64,000 bases of DNA, taken from contig CBDIDO010000003.1 in NCBI GenBank assembly GCA_965277735.1, forward strand, positions 2,790,001 to 2,854,000, written 5' to 3'. Made by a program: the position numbers and the translations under genes. Of this stretch, positions 18,191 through 26,809 are shown in pieces (position 1 is the first letter of the stretch; each line of letters begins with the position of its first letter). This stretch comes from RH-AL1 sp965277735 (GTDB lineage: Bacteria > Pseudomonadota > Alphaproteobacteria > Rhizobiales > Beijerinckiaceae). Under the pieces are notes generated by a model. The model worked only from the letters and a program-made list of their open reading frames with translations. It did not search any database and was not told where the DNA came from.

Positions 18191-18215
18191 AACCCGGCCT
18201 CAGTGCCGGGTTTTT
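18191..18215 (+). terminator. Rho-independent terminator after Omp copy 1
   Basis: AACCCGGC, then a CTCAGT loop region and GCCGGGTT followed by TTT/CTT. A clean GC stem with a T-run 29 bases after the stop codon. Confidence 0.8.
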
Positions 18216-18255
18216 CTTATTGCCCAACACCGCGGCCGCATGGCACGTCAGCGCG

Positions 18256-19593
18256 ATGTCGACACCAGCGGACCTGTCCGCCCCCGCCCCGCGGATCTCC
18301 TTCGTCTCTCTCGGCTGCCCTAAGGCGCTCGTCGACAGCGAGCGCATCATCACGCAGCTGCGCGCCGAGGGCTACGAGCTCGCAAAGACTCACGCCGGTG
18401 CCGATCTCGCGATCGTCAACACCTGCGGTTTCCTCGACAGCGCCAAGGCCGAATCGATCGCCGCGATCCGCGAGGCGATGGAATCGAACGGCAAGGTGAT
18501 CGTCACCGGCTGCATGGGCGCCGAGCCCAACGACATCCGCGACCGCTTCCCCGATCTTCTCGCGATCACCGGGCCGCAGGATTATGCGAGCGTCGTCGGC
18601 GCGGTCCACGCCGCTGCGCCGGCGCCGCATGACCCGAGGCTGTCGCTGGTGCCGCCGCAGGGCATAAGGCTGACGCCGCGCCACTACGCGTATCTGAAGA
18701 TCTCCGAGGGTTGCAACAACAGCTGCTCGTTCTGCATCATCCCGCATCTGCGCGGACGGCTCGTCTCGAGACCCGCGGCGGACGTGCTGCGCGAGGCCGA
18801 GCGCCTCGTGAAGGCCGGCGTGAAGGAGCTGCTCGTCATCTCGCAGGACACGAGCGCCTACGGCATCGACCTGCACTACGAATCGAGTGTCTGGCAGGAG
18901 CGAGAGGTGCGCGCGCGCTTCTTCGACCTCGTCCGCGAGCTGGGCTCGCTCGGCGCCTGGGTGAGACTGCACTATGTCTATCCCTACCCCCACGTCGACG
19001 AGGTCATCGACCTGATGGCCGAGGGCAAGGTGCTCCCCTATCTCGACATCCCCTTCCAGCACGCGAGCGCGTCCGTGCTGAAGGCGATGCGCCGACCGGG
19101 CGACCAGGTCCGCACGCTCGACCGAATCGCGGCGTGGCGCCGAATCTGCCCGGATCTCGCGATTCGCTCGACCTTCATCACGGGCTTCCCGGGTGAGACG
19201 GCGGAGGATTTCGACACCCTCCTCGAATGGCTGAGCGAGGCGAAGCTCGACCGCGTCGGCGCCTTCGCCTACGAGCCCGTCGCAGGCGCGCCGGCCAACG
19301 ATCTCGGCCGCGAACCGGTGCCGGAAGAGCTGCGCGCGAGCCGCCGCGATCGTTTGATGGCCCACCAGCAGGCGATCAGCGCGCGGCTGCTGAAGCGCAA
19401 GGTCGGCCGGCACCTGAAGGTCATCGTCGACGAGGGCGGCCCGCGCGGCGCGACCGGCCGCACGATGGGCGACGCTCCCGAGATCGACGGCAAGGTGCAC
19501 ATCGCGAGCCGCCGCCCGCTACGCGCCGGCGATGTCGTGACCGTAAATATCCAAAGCTCGGATGCCTATGATCTCGCGGGCGTTGTTGGTTAA
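18256..19593 (+). CDS. rimO: Ribosomal protein S12 methylthiotransferase RimO
   Basis: 445 residues. A radical-SAM enzyme that methylthiolates Asp of ribosomal protein S12. N-terminal MTTase domain with RISFVSLGCPKALVDSE and VNTCGFL and a third Cys in VTGCMG bind the auxiliary cluster. The radical SAM motif is GCNNSCSFCIIP (CxxxCxxC). DLAIRSTFITGFPGET follows, and a C-terminal TRAM domain. Start at ATG 18256 (MSTPADLSAPAP); an upstream alternative at 18220 overlaps the terminator. Sits between two Omp25-like genes but has no functional link to them. Confidence 0.95.
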   Translation: MSTPADLSAPAPRISFVSLGCPKALVDSERIITQLRAEGYELAKTHAGADLAIVNTCGFLDSAKAESIAAIREAMESNGKVIVTGCMGAEPNDIRDRFPDLLAITGPQDYASVVGAVHAAAPAPHDPRLSLVPPQGIRLTPRHYAYLKISEGCNNSCSFCIIPHLRGRLVSRPAADVLREAERLVKAGVKELLVISQDTSAYGIDLHYESSVWQEREVRARFFDLVRELGSLGAWVRLHYVYPYPHVDEVIDLMAEGKVLPYLDIPFQHASASVLKAMRRPGDQVRTLDRIAAWRRICPDLAIRSTFITGFPGETAEDFDTLLEWLSEAKLDRVGAFAYEPVAGAPANDLGREPVPEELRASRRDRLMAHQQAISARLLKRKVGRHLKVIVDEGGPRGATGRTMGDAPEIDGKVHIASRRPLRAGDVVTVNIQSSDAYDLAGVVG

Positions 19594-19779
19594 TAGACTA
19601 TAATTGGTATTTGTTTCTCACATTGATGATCAGAAACGTGCTTAATAAATAATTACAGTAACCAATCAGATACTTCTGGGGTTTTAAACCATCGAGCGAA
19701 GCTTCGGTCTGGAGCTTTCGGTGCTGGCCGGGACGTGCTCCCGCGCGAGCGTCACTGCTTCTTGAAAAGGATTCCCCCC

Positions 19780-20553
19780 GTGTTCAACAAGATCCTCCTC
19801 TCGACGGTGGCGCTCGGTGCGCTCGCCGGCACGGCCTTCGCGGCCGATCTCCCCTCGCGTCGCCGCCCCCCGGTCTACATTGCGCCCCCGGCTCTCCCGG
19901 TTTTCACCTGGACCGGCCTCTATGTCGGTGGCCAGGTCGGCTATGAGTTCGGCCATTCGAACGCGCTTGCGTCGTCGCGTACGGGCCTCGGCCTGGCCGC
20001 TGCCGGTGTGAGCCCCAACGGCGTCGTCGGTGGCGCGCACGTCGGCTACAACTTCTCCACGCAGTCGCTCGGCTTCGGCAATTTTGGCAATTTCGGCGGC
20101 TTCGGTGGCGGCGGCCTCGTCCTCGGCGTCGAGGGCGACGTCGACGGCTCGAACTACAAGTCGAACTACCTGATCGGCGCCATCGGCGACGCGAGCCGCC
20201 AGAACATCCAGGGCTCGGTCCGCGGCCGTCTCGGCGTCGCCTTCGACCGCGTGCTGGTGTACGGCACCGGCGGTGTCGCCTTCGGCGATCTCAGCAACAC
20301 CTACGCGTTCAACGGCCTCAACGCCTCGCTGTCGCACACGCGCGTCGGCTACACGGTCGGCGGCGGCGTCGAATACGCGATTTCCAACAACTGGTCGCTG
20401 CGCGGCGAGTATCGCTACACCGATTTCGGCTCTTTCTCCGACTCGATCGGCGGCGTCAACGTCCGCCATCACGAGACCGACAACCGAGTCCAGGGCGGCT
20501 TCAGCTACAAGTTCGACACCTTCGTGCCGGCGCCCGTCGTCGCGCGCTACTGA
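19780..20553 (+). CDS. Outer membrane beta-barrel protein (Omp25/31-like), copy 2
   Basis: 257 residues from GTG 19780 (AAAGG about nine bases upstream). Signal peptide MFNKILLSTVALGALAGTAFA, then ADLPSRRRPPVYIAPP and the same Gly/aromatic barrel repeats (TWTGLYVGGQVGYEF, GGGVEYAISNNWSLRGEYRYTDF), ending VVARY. Close to copies 1 and 3. A relatively AT-rich stretch lies upstream (19600-19680), a likely promoter region. Confidence 0.88.
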   Translation: MFNKILLSTVALGALAGTAFAADLPSRRRPPVYIAPPALPVFTWTGLYVGGQVGYEFGHSNALASSRTGLGLAAAGVSPNGVVGGAHVGYNFSTQSLGFGNFGNFGGFGGGGLVLGVEGDVDGSNYKSNYLIGAIGDASRQNIQGSVRGRLGVAFDRVLVYGTGGVAFGDLSNTYAFNGLNASLSHTRVGYTVGGGVEYAISNNWSLRGEYRYTDFGSFSDSIGGVNVRHHETDNRVQGGFSYKFDTFVPAPVVARY

Positions 20554-20567
20554 GTCCTCATACGCAA

Positions 20568-20599
20568 GGGGCTCGGCCACGGCCGGGCCCCGCTTTTTT
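20568..20599 (+). terminator. Rho-independent terminator after Omp copy 2
   Basis: GGGGCTCGGCC pairs with GGCCGGGCCCC (one G-T wobble) with a 2-base loop, followed by CGC and six T. Confidence 0.8.
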
Positions 20600-20732
20600 G
20601 CCTAAAAAGAGGGCGACTTGTAGCGTCTTTGCAACGCGGGTCCTGAAGCGACCTTCAGGGGAGTCGGGGCGTGGTCTTTTGCCACGATAGCTGCATTACA
20701 CCAGGGTGCTGCTTCAGAGAGGGGATCTCACC

Positions 20733-21524
20733 ATGCAGATCAAGACGTATGGCGCTGCCGTTCTCGGCCTCGCGCTTCTTTCCACCACCGCGTTCGCCGC
20801 CGATCTGCCGTCGCGCCGTGCGCCTCCGGTCTTCGTGCCGCCCCCGATCCCGGTCTTCACCTGGACCGGTCTCTACATCGGTGGCCAGGCCGGCTACGAG
20901 TTCGGCGCCTCCAATGCTTACGCCTACGACCGCGTCGGCACCGGCCTCGCGTCCCGCAGCCAGAAGGCGAACGGCTTCATCGGCGGTGGCCACGTCGGCT
21001 ACAACTTCTCGACCCAGTCGCTGCCGCTCCTCAACAGCTTTGGCGGCGGCTTCGGCGGCGGCGGCCTCGTCGTCGGTATCGAAGGTGACGCCGACGGCTC
21101 GAACTACAAGAGCAACTACCTGCTCGGCGGCATCAACAATGGCATCCGCGAGGATATCCAGGGTTCGATCCGCGGCCGCGTCGGTATCGCCTACGATCGC
21201 GTGCTGTTCTACGCCACGGGCGGCGCCGCCTTCGGCGACCTGCACAACAGCTACGTGAACACGATCAACGGCCTGTCCGACAACTCGTCGCACACCCGCG
21301 TCGGCTACACGCTCGGCGGCGGCGTCGAGTACGCGATCTCCAACAACTGGTCGCTGCGCGCCGAGTATCGCTACACCGACTACGGCACGTTCACCGAGAA
21401 CCTCGCCGGCTCGACGGGTGGCGGTCTGAACGTCCGCCACCACGAGACCAACAACCGCGTCCAGGGCGGCTTCAGCTACCGCTTCGAGACGCCGGTCGCG
21501 GCCCCGGTCGTCGCGCGCTACTGA
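20733..21524 (+). CDS. Outer membrane beta-barrel protein (Omp25/31-like), copy 3
   Basis: 263 residues from ATG 20733, preceded by GAGAGGGG. Signal peptide MQIKTYGAAVLGLALLSTTAFA, then ADLPSRRAPPVFVPPP; barrel with TWTGLYIGGQAGYEF, GGGVEYAISNNWSLRAEYRYTDY; ends VVARY. It lies 180 bases after copy 2 with its own terminators on both sides, so it is transcribed separately. Local duplication is the likely origin. Confidence 0.88.
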   Translation: MQIKTYGAAVLGLALLSTTAFAADLPSRRAPPVFVPPPIPVFTWTGLYIGGQAGYEFGASNAYAYDRVGTGLASRSQKANGFIGGGHVGYNFSTQSLPLLNSFGGGFGGGGLVVGIEGDADGSNYKSNYLLGGINNGIREDIQGSIRGRVGIAYDRVLFYATGGAAFGDLHNSYVNTINGLSDNSSHTRVGYTLGGGVEYAISNNWSLRAEYRYTDYGTFTENLAGSTGGGLNVRHHETNNRVQGGFSYRFETPVAAPVVARY

Positions 21525-21554
21525 GCGCGACGGGCCTCGAACGAAGCGACATGG

Positions 21555-21583
21555 AAAAGCCCGGCCTTGCGGCCGGGCTTTTT
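21555..21583 (+). terminator. Rho-independent terminator after Omp copy 3
   Basis: AAAAGCCCGGCC, TTGC loop, GGCCGGGCTTTTT: perfect stem and T-run. Its position also lets the reversed sequence serve the convergent oxidoreductase gene. Confidence 0.85.
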
Positions 21584-21600
21584 CGTTTGCGATAGGGCTG

Positions 21601-22575
21601 TCAGAACGTGAGGACCGTCGAGCCGGTCGTCTCGCGCGCCTCGAGCGAGGTGTGGGCCGCGACGGCATCATCGAGCGGCGCGGTCGCGTGGAGCGCGATG
21701 TGGACGTCGCCACTCGCGACGACACGCATCAGATCCCGCGCCATCTTCTTGAGGTTCTCGGCCTCGGCCGTATAGGTCCCGAGCGTCGGTCGCGTCGCAA
21801 ACAGCGAGCCTTTCGCCGCCAGCACGTTGATGTCGAACGCCTCGATCTTGCCCGAGGCGGATCCGAAGCTCGCGAACGTCCCGAGCGGCCGCAGGCAGTC
21901 GAGCGAGCCGGGGAACGTGGTCTTGCCGACCCCGTCATAGACCACGTCGCACAGCTTGCCCTTGGTGATCTCCTTCACGCGCGCGACGAAATCCTCGTCG
22001 CGATAGAGGATCACGTGCTTGGCGCCGGCCTTCTTGGCGAGAGCGGCCTTCTCCGGCGTGCCGGCGGTGCCGATCACATGCGCGCCGAGCGCCCTGCCCC
22101 ATTGGCAGAGAATGAGCCCGACGCCGCCTGCCGCCGCATGGACGAGGATCCGGTCGCCGGCCTTCACCTTGAAGGTCTGGCGCAGCAGATATTGCGCGGT
22201 GAGGCCCTTCAGCATCATCGCCGCCGCCGTCTCGTACGAGATCGCCTTCGGCAGCTTGACGAGCCGGTCCGCGGGCACGATGCGCTGCTCGGCATAGCAG
22301 CCGAGCGTGCCGACGAAGGCGACGCGGTCGCCCACCTTCAGGTCTTTTATGCCCTTGCCGAGCGCCGCGACCTCGCCGGCGCCCTCGTTGCCGGGCACGA
22401 AGGGCATCGCCGGCGGCTTGTAGGCCCCGGTGCGGAAATAGGTGTCGATGTAATTCACGCCCGCGGCATGGAATCGGACGAGGACGTCGCCCTTGCCGGG
22501 CGGCGGGACCTCGATCTCCTCGACGCGCATCACGTCGGGTCCACCGAACTCGTGGACCCGGATCGCCTTCACCAT
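21601..22575 (-). CDS. Quinone oxidoreductase (zeta-crystallin-like MDR)
   Basis: 324 residues. NADPH-dependent MDR-family enzyme without catalytic zinc. N-terminal GroES-like domain (MVKAIRVHEFGGPDVMRVEEI, VNYIDTYFRTGAYKPP, PFVPGNEGAGEV), then the nucleotide loop VHAAAGGVGLILCQWGRALGA. Reduces quinones by one electron in characterised relatives. It lies 19 bases after fabZ on the same strand, a position where lpxA is usual in related genomes. Confidence 0.9.
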   Translation of the reverse strand: MVKAIRVHEFGGPDVMRVEEIEVPPPGKGDVLVRFHAAGVNYIDTYFRTGAYKPPAMPFVPGNEGAGEVAALGKGIKDLKVGDRVAFVGTLGCYAEQRIVPADRLVKLPKAISYETAAAMMLKGLTAQYLLRQTFKVKAGDRILVHAAAGGVGLILCQWGRALGAHVIGTAGTPEKAALAKKAGAKHVILYRDEDFVARVKEITKGKLCDVVYDGVGKTTFPGSLDCLRPLGTFASFGSASGKIEAFDINVLAAKGSLFATRPTLGTYTAEAENLKKMARDLMRVVASGDVHIALHATAPLDDAVAAHTSLEARETTGSTVLTF

Positions 22576-22594
22576 TGCTGCCTCCGTGCTTTGC

Positions 22595-23071
22595 CTAGAC
22601 CGGCGCGTCGGCGAGCAGCGCCGAGAACTCCGCCTCGCAGACGCAGACACCATCGACCAGCGCGCGTCCCTTGAACCACGACATGTTGCGCCGCCGATTG
22701 GTGCGCTCGACGTGGAACTCGACGCGGTCACCCGGGACCACCGGTTTGCGGAACTTCGCCTTGTCGATCGTCATGAAATAGACGAGCGGCGCCGGCTTCC
22801 CATCCTGCGCGCTGTGGGCGATGCAAAAGGCCCCGGCCGTCTGCGCCATGCCTTCGAGCAGAAGCACGCCGGGCATCACCGGCTCGCCGGGAAAATGCCC
22901 CTGGAAGTGCGGCTCGTTGATCGTGACGTTCTTCAGCCCGACGCAGGTCTTGTCTTCGTCCCACTCGAGGATTCGGTCGACCATCAGGAACGGATAGCGG
23001 TGCGGCAGGTGCTTCATGATCTTGTGGATGTCGAAGCTTTCGACCACGCGTTTGGTCACCACATCGTCCAT
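22595..23071 (-). CDS. fabZ: 3-hydroxyacyl-[acyl-carrier-protein] dehydratase FabZ
   Basis: 158 residues. Dehydrates beta-hydroxyacyl-ACP in fatty acid elongation. The hot-dog fold shows LPHRYPFLMVDRI (catalytic His) and GHFPGEPVMPGVLLLEGMAQ (catalytic Glu). Normal length. It follows lpxD as in most proteobacteria, but lpxA is missing after it. Confidence 0.95.
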   Translation of the reverse strand: MDDVVTKRVVESFDIHKIMKHLPHRYPFLMVDRILEWDEDKTCVGLKNVTINEPHFQGHFPGEPVMPGVLLLEGMAQTAGAFCIAHSAQDGKPAPLVYFMTIDKAKFRKPVVPGDRVEFHVERTNRRRNMSWFKGRALVDGVCVCEAEFSALLADAPV

Positions 23072-23168
23072 TTCTGACCCTTCGCTCGCCGGGACGCTCC
23101 TGCATCGCTGCGGACGCTCCCTCTAGACCATTTTGGCGGCTGGCAAAACGCCGCCGCTCGACCGTCCC

Positions 23169-23957
23169 TCAGGTGGGAGGCGGACCGACGCGTCCGAAAC
23201 GCGGCACGACCGTGTCGCGCGCAACAAAGGCGCAGGGCGCCACCACGGCGCCTTCCCCCAGGATCGTGTCGGCGAGGCCGCCGCGCGCGATCGCGGCATT
23301 GGCTCCGATCTCGACAGCGTCCTGGACGATCGTCCGCCCGAGGCAGGGACCGCCCGGCTCGACGATTCCGATGCGCGCGCCGGGATGGATGACGACGCGG
23401 TCGCCGACGAGGGCATGGCCGATCGTCACATGGGCGCCGATCGCGCAGCCACGTCCGACCCTGACACCCGCCTCGATCAGCGCGTTGGCGCCGATCGTCG
23501 TCGCCGCGCCTACCTCGGCGCCCGAGCCGATGATGGCGCCCGGCGCGACGCGCACGCCCGGCTCGAGCCGCGCGTCGGCGGCGACGAACGCCCGCGCGTC
23601 GATCGGCTCGGCACCGAGCCAGAGCGACGGGCGCCGCGTCTCCGGATCGATCCGCGCGGCAACGCGCGCGAACGCCTCGGCGGGCGCGTCGCTCACGAGC
23701 GCGACGGTCGTCGCAGGGACGCGATCGCGAAGCTGCGGCGGCACCAGGCAGGCGCCTGCCCGCGTCCCGGCGAGGTCGGAGGCCGCGCGCTCGTCGGCGG
23801 CGAGCGCGAGCTGGTCGGACTTGGCGAGCACGAGCCCGGCCACGCCGACGATGAGTCGCTCCGGGTCGGCGCCTGGCGGGAGCTCGCAGCCGGCGGCGGC
23901 CGCCACGGCGACAAGCGCCAGAGTGCTGGAAGGTCTGCGGAAGACGGGGTCGCTCAT
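23169..23957 (-). CDS. lpxD: LpxD-like acyltransferase, C-terminally truncated and probably inactive
   Basis: 262 residues, versus about 340 for LpxD. The enzyme normally adds the N-linked acyl chain to UDP-acylglucosamine in lipid A synthesis. The N-terminal sugar-binding domain is recognisable (AGACLVPPQL) and the left-handed beta-helix runs through VRVGRGCAIGAHVTIGHALVG and VVIHPGARIG. After EIGAN the expected NTTIDRG is replaced by NAAIARGG, and the block with the catalytic His (QIAHN in E. coli) is replaced by CAFVARDT. The protein ends there, lacking the last coils and C-terminal helices. No continuation is seen in other frames. Position between bamA and fabZ identifies it as the lpxD locus. 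Confidence 0.78.
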   Translation of the reverse strand: MSDPVFRRPSSTLALVAVAAAAGCELPPGADPERLIVGVAGLVLAKSDQLALAADERAASDLAGTRAGACLVPPQLRDRVPATTVALVSDAPAEAFARVAARIDPETRRPSLWLGAEPIDARAFVAADARLEPGVRVAPGAIIGSGAEVGAATTIGANALIEAGVRVGRGCAIGAHVTIGHALVGDRVVIHPGARIGIVEPGGPCLGRTIVQDAVEIGANAAIARGGLADTILGEGAVVAPCAFVARDTVVPRFGRVGPPPT

Positions 23958-24078
23958 CAGGCTTCGGGTCCGGCCGCGGCAGCACGGCGCCCTTGCCTGT
24001 TCGACCGTGCGGCGCCCGAAAGCAAGAGGGGAGCCAGCGAACCGGCTCCCCTCCAAGGTCTCGAGATCGGGCGAACGA

Positions 24079-26553
24079 TCAGAAGGTCGCGCCACCCGAG
24101 AAGCGGAAGATCTGCGTCTGATCGTACAGGTTCTTGGTGAGCGCCTTGGCGAAGTCGAAGCGGATCGGCCCCAGCGGCGACGCCCAGATGAGCGAGACAC
24201 CGGCCGCCGAGCGGATCGACGTCGTGTTGCCGCCGACGGTGATCGTGTTGCCCTGCGTGTAGAGCGGCGCGGTGTTGTAGGGAACGACCGGGCCACCGCC
24301 CGTGAAGTTGGTCTGGCCATGGAAGCCGAAGACCGAACCGGCGTCGTAGAACACGGCACCCTTTAGGCCGAGGTCGCGCGGCACGCCATAGAGCGGGAAC
24401 TGGCTTTCGACCGAAGCGCCCCAGTACTCGGTGCCGCCAAGCGGGTTGCCCGAGTAGTCGATGCCGTTCGACACGTCGCGCGGGCCGATACCGTCGGGCG
24501 CGAAGCCACGCACCAGGGTCGGTCCGAGGTTGAAGTTGTCGACGATGCGCAGGTTGTCGGCGCCGCCCTGGGTGCTGCGGATGTCGCCGGCCTGCAAGTG
24601 GATGAGGCCGATGATCTGGTCGTAGATCGGGTGATAGTAGCGGATGTCGCCCGTCGTGCGCAGGAAGTGCTCGGTGCCGCCGGCGCCGGCGATGTCCTGG
24701 CGAAGCTCGGCGAGGAAGCCTTCGGCCGGGTTCTTCGGGTTGTCGATCGTGTTGTAGGACAGCGTGTAGCCGAACAGGGAGGTGACCGTCGAGCCCGCCG
24801 CCTGCTTGAGCGCCAGCGAGGCTTCGCCGTTGTTCAAGCAGTTGTAGTAGGGGTTCGCCCCCAGCGTACCGTAGGCGTGACCCGAGTGGTCCGGCGACGG
24901 CGTGATTCCGTATATGGGAGCGCTACAGTCGTTGTACGGGTACTCGGCGCTGTTCGGGATCGAAATCTCCGAGCGATAGACCGAGTAGCGCGGCGAGAAG
25001 GTGATCTCGTCGGTGACCGGGAGACCGAGGCGCAGCGTGCCGCCGGCCACGAAGTTGTTGTAGAACGAGTACTGCGAGACGTCGGTCTGCTTGGCGAAGA
25101 GGTCGAAACCCGCCGCCAGGCGCTGGCCGAGGAAGTACGGCTCGGTGAAGTTGAACTCGATGCCGCGCGTGCGCTGACCCGCCGTGAGCGCGGCGCGGAC
25201 GTACTGGCCGCGGCCGAGGAAGTTGGTCTCGGTGACCGCGACTTCGCCGATGATGCCGTCGACCGTCGAGTAGCCACCCGACAGCGACAGCGAGCCGGTC
25301 GGCTGGTCCTCTACATTGACGACGAGGATCACGCGATCCGGCGCCGAGCCCTGCTGATTGGTGATCGTGACCTTCTTGAAGAAGCCGAGGCCGTTCAGGC
25401 GCCGCTCCGTCTTGTCGATCAGCACCTTGTTGTAGGCGTCGCCTTCGCCGATCTCGAACTCGCGACGGATGACGTAATCGCGCGTGCGGCTGTTGCCGGT
25501 GATGACGATGCGCTCGATGTAGACGCGCGGGCCTTCCTCGACCGTGAAGACGATGGAGACGTGCCGGGTGGTCGGATCGCGATCGCCGCGCGGCTTCACC
25601 TGCGAGAAGGCGTAGCCGCGGCGATTGACCTCGCGGGTCATCGTCTCGACCGTCTTCTCGACGAGGTCACCGTTGTAGGTGTCGCCGACGCCAAGACGGA
25701 TGAAGCGCTGCAGGCTGGCGTTCGGGAGCGCGGCGACATGCGAATCGACGCTGACCGAGCCGACGGTGTATTTCGGGCCTTCCTCGACCGTGATCGTGAC
25801 CACGTAGCCGTTCTTGGCCGCGACGTACTGGGCGTCCGAGCCGATGACGCGGAAGTCGGCGTAGCCGTTCTTCAGGTAGAAGCGGCGGATGAGCTCGAGG
25901 TCGCTGCCGATGCGGGTTGGATCGTAGACGTCCGACGACTTGAAGAACGACAGGAAGTTCATTTCCGACGTGTCCATCAAGTCGCGCAGCTTGCCACCCG
26001 AATAGGCGTGGTTGCCGACGAAATTGATTTCCTTGATGCCGGTCTTGTCGCCTTCGTTGACCGTGAAGACGACGTCGAGCTTGCCGTTGGACAGCTCGAC
26101 GGTCCGCACCGTCACGGTGGCGGCGGCGCGGCCGGAGCGGCGGTAGATGTCCTTGATGCGCTCGATGTCGGCGTTGACGATCGTCGGGCTGTAGGGCCCG
26201 CGCGTTTTCGAGGCCACCTCGCCGGCGAGCTGCTCGGACTTGACCTTGCTGTTACCCTCGAAGACGACGCGATTGATCGACCGGTTCTCGTCGACGGTGA
26301 TCACCACGCCGCCGCCGCCGCGGCTGACCTTGACGCTCGAGAAGAGCCCGGTCGCGTAGAGGTCCTTGACGCCCTTGTTGACGTCGTCGGCGGAGGTGCC
26401 GGCGAAGTAGGAGCGGATCGTCTCGGAATCGACGCGGTGGTTACCGCGGACGGCGACTTCAGCAGCGAAAGCGGTCGCCATGAAGCTCGTGAGGGAAATC
26501 AGCACGGCTGCGAATAGCGCTAGCCGGTGGATGTGACCCTTGAAACGAAGCAT
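24079..26553 (-). CDS. bamA: Outer membrane protein assembly factor BamA
   Basis: 824 residues. Inserts barrel proteins in the outer membrane as the core of the BAM complex. Start at 26553 (MLRFKGHIHRLALF...) gives a signal peptide ending TAFAAEV; the ORF extends upstream without family similarity. Five POTRA domains follow (first VRGNHRVDSETIRSYF; others begin VVFEGNSKVK, INFVGNHAYSGGKLRD, VGSVSVDS, IERIVITGNSRTRDYV). Then the 16-stranded barrel (LGRGQYVRAAL, RGFAPDGIGPRD with the conserved RGF lid motif) ending FRFSGGATF. Follows rseP and precedes lpxD. Confidence 0.95.
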   Translation of the reverse strand: MLRFKGHIHRLALFAAVLISLTSFMATAFAAEVAVRGNHRVDSETIRSYFAGTSADDVNKGVKDLYATGLFSSVKVSRGGGGVVITVDENRSINRVVFEGNSKVKSEQLAGEVASKTRGPYSPTIVNADIERIKDIYRRSGRAAATVTVRTVELSNGKLDVVFTVNEGDKTGIKEINFVGNHAYSGGKLRDLMDTSEMNFLSFFKSSDVYDPTRIGSDLELIRRFYLKNGYADFRVIGSDAQYVAAKNGYVVTITVEEGPKYTVGSVSVDSHVAALPNASLQRFIRLGVGDTYNGDLVEKTVETMTREVNRRGYAFSQVKPRGDRDPTTRHVSIVFTVEEGPRVYIERIVITGNSRTRDYVIRREFEIGEGDAYNKVLIDKTERRLNGLGFFKKVTITNQQGSAPDRVILVVNVEDQPTGSLSLSGGYSTVDGIIGEVAVTETNFLGRGQYVRAALTAGQRTRGIEFNFTEPYFLGQRLAAGFDLFAKQTDVSQYSFYNNFVAGGTLRLGLPVTDEITFSPRYSVYRSEISIPNSAEYPYNDCSAPIYGITPSPDHSGHAYGTLGANPYYNCLNNGEASLALKQAAGSTVTSLFGYTLSYNTIDNPKNPAEGFLAELRQDIAGAGGTEHFLRTTGDIRYYHPIYDQIIGLIHLQAGDIRSTQGGADNLRIVDNFNLGPTLVRGFAPDGIGPRDVSNGIDYSGNPLGGTEYWGASVESQFPLYGVPRDLGLKGAVFYDAGSVFGFHGQTNFTGGGPVVPYNTAPLYTQGNTITVGGNTTSIRSAAGVSLIWASPLGPIRFDFAKALTKNLYDQTQIFRFSGGATF

Positions 26554-26809
26554 TACCGGTCCGGCCCCCGCGTGCATTTTTCGCTTTACGCCGCCTGCTG
26601 GCGGCGACCGGATGCGCAAGCGCACCCGGTTTTGGAAGCTCCCGCTTGCGCGGTCGCCTCCACCCCTACGTTCGGTTCTACCTGCTTTACCTGGGTGAGA
26701 AAATGACGAACGGCCCGTTGGCCCCGTTTTCACCCTGCCGTGGCGATCAAGACACGCTTCACGGTAATAAGAGGGTTAACGGACAAGGTTAACCCTCTGT
26801 TATAGGTTG

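Noticed and set aside
19600..19690. AT-rich stretch before Omp copy 2 as a small RNA gene
   Set aside because: No terminator or promoter pair bounding it; more simply a promoter region.
24598..26517. Long plus-strand frame opposite bamA
   Set aside because: Shadow of bamA; low complexity Val/Arg/Asp translation and no ribosome binding site.
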